From Mycolicibacterium moriokaense (GTDB lineage Bacteria > Actinomycetota > Actinomycetes > Mycobacteriales > Mycobacteriaceae), in the NCBI RefSeq assembly GCF_003201655.1, contig NZ_QJJU01000010.1, positions 37,782 to 101,781 on the forward strand: DNA of 64,000 nt, in the 5' to 3' direction. Both the position numbers and the translations under genes were made by a program. How positions within the stretch are numbered: position 1 is the first letter of the stretch; every line of letters starts with the position of its first letter. The notes beneath the pieces are model-generated. The model did no database searches and was not told the DNA's origin. It was given only the letters and a program-made list of their open reading frames with translations. Positions 7,237 to 15,253 of this stretch are shown in pieces.

Positions 7237-8061
7237 ATGAACCTGGGCAAAACCCTGACCGACCTGGCCACAGCACCGGTACGTGTCGGGCTCGCCGTCG
7301 CAGACGCCGGCCTGGGCATTGCCAACGATGCGCTGGGGATGGTGCAGCGAACGCTGGGCGAAGCGAATGGGGCGGCCAAGTCCGGGTCGGGGTCGTTCGC
7401 GCACATGCTGGGCCTCGACGACGCCGTTGAGCGGGCAAACCGACTGGCCAGGCTGATGGACGACGACGCACCCCTTGGGCGGGCGCTGGCACCCAACGGC
7501 CCTGTCGACCGGCTGCTACGACCAGGTGGTTTGGTCGATCAGCTGACCTCCGAGGGTGGGCTGCTGGACCGGGTGACCGCCGAGAACAGTGCGTTGTCGC
7601 GGGCGTTGGCACCGGATGGGCTGGTCGACAAGGTGACCTCCGAAGGCGGATTGATGGACCGGATGACCACCGACGACGGTGCGGTGTCACGCCTCATCGC
7701 CCCTGGCGGGTTGGCCGATCAACTTCTCGCCAACGACGGCCTGATCGAGCGAATTCTGCGCGAGGACGGTGTGGCTGATCGCCTGCTCGCCGAGGGCGGA
7801 CTGCTCGACACCCTCACCGCGGATGACGGACCGCTGCTGAAGCTCGCGGACGTCGCCGACACGCTGAACCGACTGGCGCCCGGGCTGGAGGCGCTGGCGC
7901 CGACGATCGATGCGCTGCACGACGCGGTCATCACGCTGAGCCAGGTGGTCAACCCGCTGAGCAATATCGCCGATCGGATTCCGCTTCCGGGCCGGCGCCC
8001 GAGGAGCCGTTCATCGTCGCGGACCGTGACCTCACAACGGGTCGTCGACGCCGACAACTGA
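7237..8061 (+). CDS. Decapeptide-repeat protein next to phoP (Rv0756c-like)
   Basis: A 274-residue protein divergent from phoP, the position of Rv0756c in M. tuberculosis. After an N-terminal helical part, residues 79-198 form twelve uninterrupted ten-residue units such as LVDQLTSEGG, LVDKVTSEGG and LIERILREDG, with consensus [LP]-x-[DSE]-[RQK]-[LV]-x-x-[EPD]-[GD]-G. A helical segment (199-248) and a basic Ser/Arg-rich tail follow. No signal peptide is evident. The ATG at 7237 is used; a longer frame upstream would run through the phoP regulatory region. Function unknown; possible scaffold or coiled structure. Confidence 0.8.
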   Translation: MNLGKTLTDLATAPVRVGLAVADAGLGIANDALGMVQRTLGEANGAAKSGSGSFAHMLGLDDAVERANRLARLMDDDAPLGRALAPNGPVDRLLRPGGLVDQLTSEGGLLDRVTAENSALSRALAPDGLVDKVTSEGGLMDRMTTDDGAVSRLIAPGGLADQLLANDGLIERILREDGVADRLLAEGGLLDTLTADDGPLLKLADVADTLNRLAPGLEALAPTIDALHDAVITLSQVVNPLSNIADRIPLPGRRPRSRSSSRTVTSQRVVDADN

Positions 8062-8084
8062 CCCGATAAACTCAGAGCCCGCAG

Positions 8085-8159
8085 GCCCCCTTAGCTCAGT
8101 GGTAGAGCAACGCTCTTGTAAAGCGTAGGCCGTCAGTTCAATCCTGACAGGGGGCTCCA
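8085..8159 (+). tRNA. tRNA-Thr(UGU) with encoded CCA
   Basis: Acceptor stem GCCCCCT/AGGGGGC (8085-8091 with 8149-8155), D-arm with 'AGCTCAGTGGTAGAGC', anticodon stem ACGCT/AGCGT with loop CTTGTAA (anticodon TGT at 8117-8119), T-arm GTCAG-TTCAATC-CTGAC, discriminator T and genomic CCA. Complete and apparently functional. Its 3' end is partly duplicated at 8646. Confidence 0.95.
8132..8155 (+). repeat. Putative att core in the tRNA-Thr 3' end
   Basis: The T-arm and acceptor 3' strand inside the tRNA share 20 exact bases (8132-8151) with 8646-8665, with further matches to 8155. Direct repeats of a tRNA 3' end are the usual footprint of integrase-mediated insertion. Confidence 0.5.
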
Positions 8160-8211
8160 CGCGGCTCAAATCCGGCGGCTTGTTGTCGGTAGCGGGTCGT
8201 AGCTTCGGAGC

Positions 8212-8616
8212 ATGAGACAGTGTCGCGGCTGCGGTACCGCTATGTCGAAGCGCAGCCAGAAGGTCTACTGCAGCAATGCATGTCAGGCGTCGGCCCGGCG
8301 CGACACCAGTACGAAACGTTGGCTCGAATCCGGCGATGCGCGGATCGACGGCCACCAGGGTCACTACATTCGGCAGTATCTCGCCGACGCTCAGTCGGGC
8401 TGCTGCGCGATCTGTGGCGGAGCCAGCGCGTGGTTGGGCCTGCCCCTCGCATTGGTGTTGGACCACATCGATGGCGACCCAACGAACAATCGACGGGAAA
8501 ACCTGCGGCTGATCTGTCCGAACTGTGACTCACAGTTACCGACATACAAGAGTCGCAACCGTGGCAACGGGCGGCACTACCGCCGACAGCGATACGCCGA
8601 TGGCCACTCGTACTAG
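8212..8616 (+). CDS. Small HNH endonuclease with N-terminal zinc knuckle
   Basis: A 134-residue protein. The N-terminal zinc-binding motif is C4-x2-C7-x12-C20-x3-C24. The C-terminal HNH nuclease has C65-x2-C68, the catalytic 'LDHIDGDPTNN' with H85, asparagines after it, 'ENLRLICPNC' and C102-x2-C105. It lies alone between tRNA-Thr and a displaced tRNA 3'-end copy. Stand-alone HNH genes of this form occur in phages and mobile introns. Here it is probably cargo or remnant of a small integrated element. The RBS is weak. No integrase is seen. Confidence 0.8.
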   Translation: MRQCRGCGTAMSKRSQKVYCSNACQASARRDTSTKRWLESGDARIDGHQGHYIRQYLADAQSGCCAICGGASAWLGLPLALVLDHIDGDPTNNRRENLRLICPNCDSQLPTYKSRNRGNGRHYRRQRYADGHSY

Positions 8617-8645
8617 AGGGCTCCTTCCGTGAACGCCGGTAGCCT

Positions 8646-8669
8646 GTCAGTTCAATCCTGACAGGAGGC
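8646..8669 (+). repeat. Displaced copy of the tRNA-Thr 3' end
   Basis: Twenty bases identical to the tRNA T-arm, then AGGC against GGGC. The preceding 25 bases only loosely resemble a tRNA anticodon arm, and no acceptor 5' strand exists, so it is not a second tRNA. With 8132-8155 it brackets a 514-bp interval holding only the HNH gene. Confidence 0.55.
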
Positions 8670-8698
8670 CGATCGGCACCAGGGCGCGCGCCGTCGGA

Positions 8699-8806
8699 TT
8701 GCTCGTCGGCCTGATCGCGTTTGTCGTCGTCGCAATAGTCACGCAGGTCGGCGTCCCTTGGTATTTCGAAACCCATCTCGGTCTCGATAACGGTATCGGC
8801 GGCTAG
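8699..8806 (+). CDS. Possible small hydrophobic protein or gene remnant
   Basis: Thirty-five codons from a TTG encode a hydrophobic stretch ('LLVGLIAFVVVAIV') followed by a polar tail ending in NGIGG. It reads like a single-TM microprotein or the 3' end of a gene interrupted at the putative att site. The frame stays open back through the tRNA fragment without a better start codon, and no RBS is evident. Weakly supported. Confidence 0.25.
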   Translation: MLVGLIAFVVVAIVTQVGVPWYFETHLGLDNGIGG

Positions 8807-8816
8807 TCGAGGGAAC

Positions 8817-10652
8817 TCAGAACGCCTCTTCGTCGACGTTCATTTCGGAAAGCCCCTGAGACTCGATGACAACCCGATCGGCGGCAAGGCGGGGAAGCAC
8901 CGTCTCGGCGAAAAACACTGCGGCCGCGACCTTTCCGCGGTAGAAGGCACTGTCGCGCTGGGTGGCACCCACGGCGATGGCATCGAGTGCGACCTCGGCG
9001 TGCCACAACAACAGCCAGCCGATCAGAAGGTCGGCGATCGAAAGCAGGAACGGCACCGCCCGCAGCCCGACGCGGTAGACCTCGGTCGGCTCGTCGTTGG
9101 ACGCCGAGGCGTATCCCAGTAACACGCTGAGCATCCCGCGGACATCACCCAGTGCTTGCGCCAGCCGCGCGCGAGCGGCGGTCAGATCGTTGTGCGATGT
9201 GCCCCCGTCGCAGAACTGCTCCACCTGAGCGAGGAGGTGCCCCAGCGTTTCACCGCCGTCGCGCACCACCTGACGGAAGACGAAGTCCTGCGCCTGGATC
9301 GCCGTCGTGCCCTCGTACAGCGAATCGATCTTGGCGTCCCGCACGTACTGCTCGATCGGATAGTCGCGCAGATACCCCGAACCTCCGAGTACTTGAAGCG
9401 ATTCGGCGAGGCATGCGTACGCACGCTCCGAACCCGCGCCCTTAACGATGGGGAGCATCAGATCGTTGATACGGCTGGCCATTTGCGGCGATGTGTCCGA
9501 AACCAGCTGAGCGCAAACCGGATCCTGGTGGGTGGCGGCATACAGGTACAGCGCGCGAAGCCCCTCAGCATAGGCCTTCTGGGTCAACAGCGACCGCCGC
9601 ACGTCTGGGTGGCTGATGATGCGCACGCGCGGTGCCGTCTTGTCCGACATCCGGGTCAGGTCGGGACCCTGAACGCGGGTCTTGGCGAACTCCAACGCGT
9701 TCAGGTAGCCGGATGACAACGTCGCGATCGACTTGATGCCGACCATCAATCGCGCGTACAGCATGATCCCGAACATTTGCGCGATGCCGCGGTGGGTGTC
9801 GCCAACCAGCCAGCCAACGGCGGGCACCCCGTGCTGACCGAAGGCCAATTCGCAGGTTGCCGACGCCGTCAGCCCCATCTTGTGCTCGAGTGCGGTGGCG
9901 AATACGCCGTTGCGATCGCCTGGCTCACCGGTCTGCGGGTCGAACAGATACTTGGGTACCAGGAACAGGCTCAGCCCCTTGCTCCCTGGCGGCGCGCCTT
10001 CTGGCCGTGCGAGCACAAGGTGGGCGATGTTCTCGAACAGGTCATCGGAGTCCCCCGACGTGATGAACCGCTTGATGCCGTCGATGTGCCAGGTGCCGTC
10101 GTGCTGATCGATCGCGCGCGTACGTGCGGATCCGACATCTGAGCCCGCGTCGGGTTCGGTCAGCACCATCGTCGCACCCCAATTGCGCGCTATCCCGATC
10201 TCCGCCCATCGCCGCTGTTGGGGAGTCCCAGCCCGGTACATCACGCTGAGCATCGCGGGTCCGGTCATGTAGAAGAACGCGGCCGGCTGTGCGCCGAAGA
10301 GGAACTCGTTGACCGCCGCGTTCACGGCTGCGGGCACGTGCACATCGCCGAGTCCCTCGTCGAGGCCCAGTTGGGGCCATCCCGCGTCCTGCCAGGCACG
10401 CACCGAGGCCTTGAAGGATTCCGGTAACCGCACCGCATGGCTATCGGGGTCGAACTCCGGAGGATTGCGGTCCCCGTCGGCGAAGGATTCCGCCAGCGGG
10501 CCCTGCGCGAGTCGCGCGGCCTCGGCGAGCATCTCGCGGATCGCTTCGCCGTCCAGATCGCCGAATTCCCCTGTGGCTAACGCCTTCTCGAGGTCCAGAA
10601 CCTCAAAGAGGTTGAACTCCAGGTCCCGCACATTGGCCTTGTAATGGCTCAT
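8817..10652 (-). CDS. FadE5-like acyl-CoA dehydrogenase
   Basis: A 611-residue acyl-CoA dehydrogenase. The start ([13 protein letters not shown] at 10652), length and motifs closely follow M. tuberculosis FadE5. Visible are '[13 protein letters not shown]' (flavin/substrate segment), '[17 protein letters not shown]', '[35 protein letters not shown]' with the catalytic region, and a C-terminal helical extension typical of the long FadE5/AidB-like form. It oxidises acyl-CoA to 2-enoyl-CoA. The start lies 7 bp after the cutinase stop codon, so the two genes are probably cotranscribed. Confidence 0.88.
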   Translation of the reverse strand: MSHYKANVRDLEFNLFEVLDLEKALATGEFGDLDGEAIREMLAEAARLAQGPLAESFADGDRNPPEFDPDSHAVRLPESFKASVRAWQDAGWPQLGLDEGLGDVHVPAAVNAAVNEFLFGAQPAAFFYMTGPAMLSVMYRAGTPQQRRWAEIGIARNWGATMVLTEPDAGSDVGSARTRAIDQHDGTWHIDGIKRFITSGDSDDLFENIAHLVLARPEGAPPGSKGLSLFLVPKYLFDPQTGEPGDRNGVFATALEHKMGLTASATCELAFGQHGVPAVGWLVGDTHRGIAQMFGIMLYARLMVGIKSIATLSSGYLNALEFAKTRVQGPDLTRMSDKTAPRVRIISHPDVRRSLLTQKAYAEGLRALYLYAATHQDPVCAQLVSDTSPQMASRINDLMLPIVKGAGSERAYACLAESLQVLGGSGYLRDYPIEQYVRDAKIDSLYEGTTAIQAQDFVFRQVVRDGGETLGHLLAQVEQFCDGGTSHNDLTAARARLAQALGDVRGMLSVLLGYASASNDEPTEVYRVGLRAVPFLLSIADLLIGWLLLWHAEVALDAIAVGATQRDSAFYRGKVAAAVFFAETVLPRLAADRVVIESQGLSEMNVDEEAF

Positions 10653-10659
10653 CGGGTTG

Positions 10660-11361
10660 CTAGAGCCGTTTCGCCGCGAACTCGGCGGCCTGATTGACCA
10701 TCCCGTTAAAGCCATACGAACCGTGCGCGCCGTTCGGCGGCCCAGGCGGGGCGCCATTGCAGATCGTGTCGCCGTCAGCGCACAGCGAGATGGTCTTTGG
10801 CGCGTACAGCGGTCCGATGACGACAGTCGGCGCTCCGGCATCGCGCATGAAGTTATCCGAGGGCTCTCCGAAAAGGGCCACGGCCGCGACGTGGTTCGCC
10901 ACCTCGGGTGGCATGGGCTGAGGTACGAGGGCTGCCGGCACACCGTCGGGTACGGCGGCCGAAGTGACGAAACCAGCCACAACAGCGCCCTGCGAGAATC
11001 CGCCGACCACGATCCTCGTGTTAGGACAATTTGCCGCCGTGGCCTGAATGTGGTCGACCGAATCCCTGATCCCCGCGACGACCGTCAGGGCAAAATCCAT
11101 GCCTGATGCAAAATCGGCGCTGGCGGGGTAGTTGACCGGGTACACGTCCATCGACTTAGCGCCGACATGCGCGCGCATCGCATCGACGAACGCCTGTCCG
11201 ATACCGCCAACCCCTGGTGGCTCTGAGGTGCCGCGGGCGAATACCACCTCGACGTCGGGGCACGGCTGAGCAACCGCGACCGGCGCGGGCGCGCTCACCA
11301 GCGCAGCCCCGGCTGTCACTGTCAAAGCACCAAGGAAACGAGCGATTCGGCGAGCCGTCAT
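10660..11361 (-). CDS. Secreted cutinase-family esterase
   Basis: A 233-residue alpha/beta hydrolase of the cutinase-like family (Culp). The signal peptide ends near residue 31 (VAVAQP). The nucleophile elbow 'GGFSQGA' has S123, the probable catalytic Asp is D198 and the His is H213. Two disulfides are likely, C34-C112 and C194-C201, the second bracketing the Asp as in cutinases. RBS AGGAG precedes the ATG. It hydrolyses lipid or ester substrates outside the cell. The tight downstream fadE suggests coupling of ester hydrolysis with beta-oxidation. Confidence 0.9.
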   Translation of the reverse strand: MTARRIARFLGALTVTAGAALVSAPAPVAVAQPCPDVEVVFARGTSEPPGVGGIGQAFVDAMRAHVGAKSMDVYPVNYPASADFASGMDFALTVVAGIRDSVDHIQATAANCPNTRIVVGGFSQGAVVAGFVTSAAVPDGVPAALVPQPMPPEVANHVAAVALFGEPSDNFMRDAGAPTVVIGPLYAPKTISLCADGDTICNGAPPGPPNGAHGSYGFNGMVNQAAEFAAKRL

Positions 11362-11477
11362 GAGTGAACTCCTACAGCCAGATGGCGGCCGTGACGCCGC
11401 CAGTTTTGATCATGTACCCCGGGCTTTGCCGACCAAACACCCGACGCCCCCTAGGGTAAGGCCACAGCCGACGGCGG

Positions 11478-12347
11478 TCATTCCGCAAACGAAACCGCGG
11501 TCTCCGTGCAATTCGTGACGGCCCGGCCTGGCGGGAACGTCCGCGGATCCGCACCGGTGATGACGGATTTCCGGTAGTACGCGCGCTCGGCGTCCGCTGA
11601 ACACTCGAACGCGGCATTCAGCACTCGGAACGTGTCCGGGTCGGCACCGTCGATCGGCTTGCCCATCCAGTACACCCGACGAACATCGCCGGCATACGGA
11701 CCATCGAGCGGACGAAACGACGCCGCATCCGCATCGATGATCGGGTCGGTGAAATAGAAGACCCGCCGCACATCCTGCGCATAGGCGCCCTGCAACACGC
11801 GGAACGTCGCCGGATCAGCACCGGGGATCGGGTTGCCGTTGACGTCGACCGTTCGACTGTCCTTCGTGAACAGATAGTGGTCGTTGTTCGAGACGATCGC
11901 AAAGTGGACCGGATCATCTGACAGCACACCGCCGTCGGTCCAGTAGACCTTCGCGCTGTCCTTCGACAGGCCGCCGTCGAGAAGCTCGAAGTGGGCGGGG
12001 TCGTCGCTCATTGGGCGGTCGAGTTGGTAGACGTGGTTCCGGTCCTTGGCGAAGCCGCTGCGGTTGAGGACGTCGAAAGTCGTTGCGTCGGCACCCGTTA
12101 TCGGGCGGCCGTCGAAGTACGCGTTGGACCCGTCTTTCGCGTAGGTGGTGTCGAACGCCTTGAACGACGCGACATCCGCCCCCACTATCTCGGACGCCTT
12201 TCCCGGAAACGCCGCAAGGTAGTAGACCTTGTCTCCGCGCACGTGATAGCCCGCCGCGTCGAACAGTGAGTTGGGCGGCTTGTCACGACTGCATGCAGGC
12301 AACAGGGTCACCGCGACGAGACACAAGGCCGCGATTGATCTCCGCAT
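11478..12347 (-). CDS. DKNYY-repeat lipoprotein
   Basis: A 289-residue lipoprotein with lipobox LPAC, so acylation at C19. The mature part contains about six or seven units of the DKNYY type: '[YF]xKDxxxVYYxxxxIxGADxxTFxxL'. These repeats occur in secreted bacterial proteins of unknown function and may form a beta-propeller-like fold. One Cys pair near the C-terminus (AFEC ... TNC) may form a disulfide. It is separated from the cutinase by about 115 bp with no recognised signal. Confidence 0.82.
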   Translation of the reverse strand: MRRSIAALCLVAVTLLPACSRDKPPNSLFDAAGYHVRGDKVYYLAAFPGKASEIVGADVASFKAFDTTYAKDGSNAYFDGRPITGADATTFDVLNRSGFAKDRNHVYQLDRPMSDDPAHFELLDGGLSKDSAKVYWTDGGVLSDDPVHFAIVSNNDHYLFTKDSRTVDVNGNPIPGADPATFRVLQGAYAQDVRRVFYFTDPIIDADAASFRPLDGPYAGDVRRVYWMGKPIDGADPDTFRVLNAAFECSADAERAYYRKSVITGADPRTFPPGRAVTNCTETAVSFAE

Positions 12348-12363
12348 CCGACGATCGAATCAC

Positions 12364-13023
12364 CTAATTCACAGCCACATTGAGAATCGGGCGCTTCTCG
12401 TAGGCGTCGCTGGTGTCGAAGTGCCACCACTCGCCCTTGTAAACCGTCAATCCACCGGCATTCATCGCGTCCCGCAATTGCGCACGGTTGGCCTGCGCGG
12501 CGGTGCTGACACCGTCGGTCGCGTATGCGAGGCCGCGCGGCGTGAAGTCGTCGAAGTCGGTGCCCATGTCGACGAGGCCCGAGGCGTTCGCGATCGTCAC
12601 GTCGACAGACCGACCCGCTTCATGGCTGCGCGAGTACGGCCCTGGGCGGGCCACCCAGTTCGGATCCGGCACCGCCTCCCACATTCGCACCTGGACGTCA
12701 TGTGGCCGGTAGCAGTCCCAAAAGACGAGGACTTCGCCCGTCTGCCGCAGTACGGCCGCGGCGGCTGCCAGCCCGGGCGCCATCGATTCGTGCACCAGAC
12801 AGCGGGCGTCGGCCGGGTACATAGGCACACCGACAAAGTTGTTAGGCGTTGCGTACCGAAGGTCGATGACCGCGTCGGGCACGACGGTGCGCACGTCAAC
12901 CAGCCCGGCCGCCTTCGCGGCGTCAGACACCGGCGGCACCGGCGGCGACGCGGATGCAGGGGTGAGGGCAGCGCACCAAGCGGTGCAGAGGGCGAGTAGG
13001 ACGCCGCATGTGCGTATACGCAC
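12364..13023 (-). CDS. VanX-like D-alanyl-D-alanine dipeptidase, secreted
   Basis: A 219-residue protein with a signal peptide (about residues 1-26) and a peptidase family M15D domain. 'SRSHEAGRSVD' supplies zinc ligands H134 and D141, 'GEWWHFD' supplies the catalytic Glu (E198) and zinc ligand H201, and 'DCYRPHD' supplies the conserved Arg. Such enzymes cleave D-Ala-D-Ala or related peptidoglycan dipeptides. The location is extracytoplasmic, unlike vancomycin-resistance VanX, which suggests wall turnover. The GTG start has a strong GGAGGTGATC RBS and lies within a 14-bp palindrome. Confidence 0.88.
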   Translation of the reverse strand: MRIRTCGVLLALCTAWCAALTPASASPPVPPVSDAAKAAGLVDVRTVVPDAVIDLRYATPNNFVGVPMYPADARCLVHESMAPGLAAAAAVLRQTGEVLVFWDCYRPHDVQVRMWEAVPDPNWVARPGPYSRSHEAGRSVDVTIANASGLVDMGTDFDDFTPRGLAYATDGVSTAAQANRAQLRDAMNAGGLTVYKGEWWHFDTSDAYEKRPILNVAVN

Positions 13024-13056
13024 TCGATCACCTCCGAAAAGCAGGTACGTACGTAC
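13010..13056. promoter_or_regulatory. Palindromes in the dipeptidase/P450 divergent region
   Basis: GTGCGTATACGCAC (13010-13023), a perfect 14-bp palindrome, covers the first codons of the dipeptidase. GTACGTACGTAC (13045-13056) is a 12-bp self-complementary run 33 bp away. Either may bind a TetR- or GntR-type dimer acting on one or both divergent genes; no such regulator is adjacent. Confidence 0.4.
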
Positions 13057-13116
13057 GCTATCGGCCCCTTTGGTGCGGTCAGACGATGAAAAAGTACCCC
13101 ACCAGAGGAGACCCCC

Positions 13117-14349
13117 ATGAGCGTCGCCGGCCTGACAAGGTGCCCAACCATCTACGAAGCCGACCTACCCACCGTTTCATACGAGGACGCGCCAACCCCC
13201 CAGATCGCGCACGAGCGCCTCAAGCAAGCGCGACTGCAAGGGGCCATCGCAATGGGTGCGCACGGGCCCGAGATCCTGAGCTACGAGCTGGCCCACACCG
13301 CGCTGCGCGATCCCCGGCTGTGCCCACCGCCTGGGCTTGGCCTCGAGGCACAAGGCATCACGTCCGGGCCATTATGGGACCGCGTGACCGCATCGCTGCT
13401 GAGTATCAACGGCGTTGACCACGCCCGCCTTCGCCGACTGGTGTCGAAGGCATTCACACCGCGGGCGGTCGGGCGTCTGGATACGACGATCGTCGACGTC
13501 ATCAACCAGCTGATCGACCCGCTGATGGCCGGTGGACGCAGCGAGATCGTCGGCGACATCGCCCGGCCGTATCCGGTTCCGATCATCTGCGAGCTGCTCG
13601 GCGCTCCTTCACAGGACTGGCAGCTGTTCTCGGCGTGGGCCGACGAGTTTTTCAAGACGTTCAGTTGGAACGTAGCCGAGCACCAGCCAGAGATCCTGAA
13701 GGCCTGGGGTGAACTCGACGACTACGTCGACGCCATGGTCGCCGAGCGCCGCACATCGCCCACCGACGACCTGATCACCGAACTGATTCGCGCTGAGGAC
13801 GATGGCGACCACCTGAACATGGACGAACTACGAATGTTGGCGGGTGGCATCCTCATGGCCGGCACAGACACCACCCGCAACCAGGTGGCCGCAGCCGTCG
13901 ATGCCCTCTGCGAGCACCCGGACCAATGGCAACTGCTCGCAGACCAACCCGAACTGGCGATGAAGGCGGTTGAAGAGCTGATGCGCTTCTACCCCGTGGT
14001 GTTCGGCGCGATGCGCATGACGACCGAAGACGTGGAGTACGAGGGCGTCGTCATCCCGGCAGACACCTTCGTCATGGTCAACACGGCTTCCGCCAACCGC
14101 GATAACACCGTCTACGACGATCCCGATCGCCTCGACATCACCCGCGAGGGCGCAGCACCGATGCAGACGTTCGGAGCGGGCGCTCATTACTGCCTCGGTG
14201 CGAATCTGGCCCGACGGGAGATGGCCGAAGCGCTGGTCGTGATGGCCCGCCGGATGCGCAACCTGCGGCGCACAGGACCCGCGCCGTGGAAGCCGATAGT
14301 CGGCATCTGCGGACCTGCCGCGCTGCCCGTCGAATTCGACGCCGCCTGA
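13117..14349 (+). CDS. Cytochrome P450
   Basis: A 410-residue bacterial class I P450. The I-helix oxygen-binding motif 'AGTDTTRNQ', the K-helix 'EELMRFYP' (E-x-x-R), and the heme loop 'FGAGAHYCLG' with ligand C359 are visible. The substrate cannot be deduced and no ferredoxin is adjacent. No KstR box precedes it. RBS AGAGGAG lies upstream of the ATG. It is divergent from the dipeptidase gene. Confidence 0.9.
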   Translation: MSVAGLTRCPTIYEADLPTVSYEDAPTPQIAHERLKQARLQGAIAMGAHGPEILSYELAHTALRDPRLCPPPGLGLEAQGITSGPLWDRVTASLLSINGVDHARLRRLVSKAFTPRAVGRLDTTIVDVINQLIDPLMAGGRSEIVGDIARPYPVPIICELLGAPSQDWQLFSAWADEFFKTFSWNVAEHQPEILKAWGELDDYVDAMVAERRTSPTDDLITELIRAEDDGDHLNMDELRMLAGGILMAGTDTTRNQVAAAVDALCEHPDQWQLLADQPELAMKAVEELMRFYPVVFGAMRMTTEDVEYEGVVIPADTFVMVNTASANRDNTVYDDPDRLDITREGAAPMQTFGAGAHYCLGANLARREMAEALVVMARRMRNLRRTGPAPWKPIVGICGPAALPVEFDAA

Positions 14350-14436
14350 ATTGACCCTGAGAACGACCAGCCATTAGGCAGAGAATTGGTTGCTAGCGTA
14401 ATCTGCTGTTGGCCGGGGACGTTACAGGGGAGACAG

Positions 14437-14763
14437 ATGAGAAAGACGCACCCGTTGGCGGCGGTCGTAATCGCCCTCTGCACAGCCACGCCGCTGGCGA
14501 CGCCTGCCTCCGCCGACGATCAGCAGGACCAGCAGTTCCTCCAGGCCCTGCAACAGAAGGGCGTCGCGGTCAAGTCCGACCAATGGGCCCTCGACCTGGC
14601 GCATTCGACATGTGACTTGTTGAACAAGGGCGGCACGGTCAACGACGCATTGAAAATGCTGACCAAGAAGACCAACTGGTCGGTTCCAAAGGCCACCGAC
14701 TTCGGCGGCTACGCGGTCTACGTCTACTGCAAGGACAAGCTTCCCGCAGGTGCCGGGGGCTAG
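14437..14763 (+). CDS. Secreted DUF732 protein
   Basis: A 108-residue protein with a signal peptide (to about residue 24, 'ASADD') and a compact helical DUF732 domain. The domain carries 'FLQALQQKGVAV', 'ALDLAHSTCDLL' and 'AVYVYCKDKL', including the usual two cysteines. These small exported proteins are abundant in mycobacteria and of unknown function. RBS GGGGAG. Its TAG stop shares the palindrome CTAG with the stop of the opposite-strand gene. Confidence 0.85.
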   Translation: MRKTHPLAAVVIALCTATPLATPASADDQQDQQFLQALQQKGVAVKSDQWALDLAHSTCDLLNKGGTVNDALKMLTKKTNWSVPKATDFGGYAVYVYCKDKLPAGAGG

Positions 14764-15203
14764 CCTTCGAGCTTGGCGACGACGGCGGCGATGCGCCGTA
14801 TTCGCGTTTCGGCCTTCTTGGCGTCGAGCACCGACCGCACGTGCTCTTTCCTGTGGGTGTACGAAAGCTTGTCCCACGCCGCCGCGGCCGCCGCCGAGGA
14901 GTTCAGGGCAGACTGCAGATCGTCGGGTAGTTCAACCGTCCTTGGCGCGATGTCGACGGTGAGTTCGACCGCGATCGCGTCGCCGCCCTGGATGCCCGAC
15001 TCTTCGCGCCGGTCGGCGCTGAACGGCAGCAGGTACTTGCCGCCCATCGGGGCGACGGTCGACCGGTATTCGTAGCCGTTGACGTTGACAACGACCGGTG
15101 GCCGTTTGCCCGCGCCGAGTGCGGCCACGATATCGCCGGGCACCTCGATGCCGGTGTTGTTGCCCATCTGAAACATCGTCGTGGAGAACTTCACAACGCC
15201 CAC
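14760..15203 (-). CDS. DUF1905/YdeI-type protein
   Basis: A 147-residue cytosolic protein. The N-terminal DUF1905 beta-barrel-like domain has 'GNNTGIEVPGDIVAALGAGKRPPV' and 'VNGYEYRSTVAPMGGKYLLPFS'. The C-terminal YdeI/OmpD-associated helical segment has 'ALNSSAAAAAAWDKLSYTHRKEHVRSVLDAKKAETRIRRI'. Function unknown. The GTG at 15203 is used; a GTG three codons later is also possible. It is convergent with the DUF732 gene, with the stop codons overlapping. Confidence 0.8.
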   Translation of the reverse strand: MGVVKFSTTMFQMGNNTGIEVPGDIVAALGAGKRPPVVVNVNGYEYRSTVAPMGGKYLLPFSADRREESGIQGGDAIAVELTVDIAPRTVELPDDLQSALNSSAAAAAAWDKLSYTHRKEHVRSVLDAKKAETRIRRIAAVVAKLEG

Positions 15204-15253
15204 TTAACCCCAGTACGCCACGGCCCACGGGAACACGGGGCATCGTGGGGGGC

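Noticed and set aside
8615..8670. Second tRNA gene
   Set aside because: Only the T-arm and part of the acceptor 3' strand are present; no D-arm, proper anticodon loop or 5' acceptor strand.
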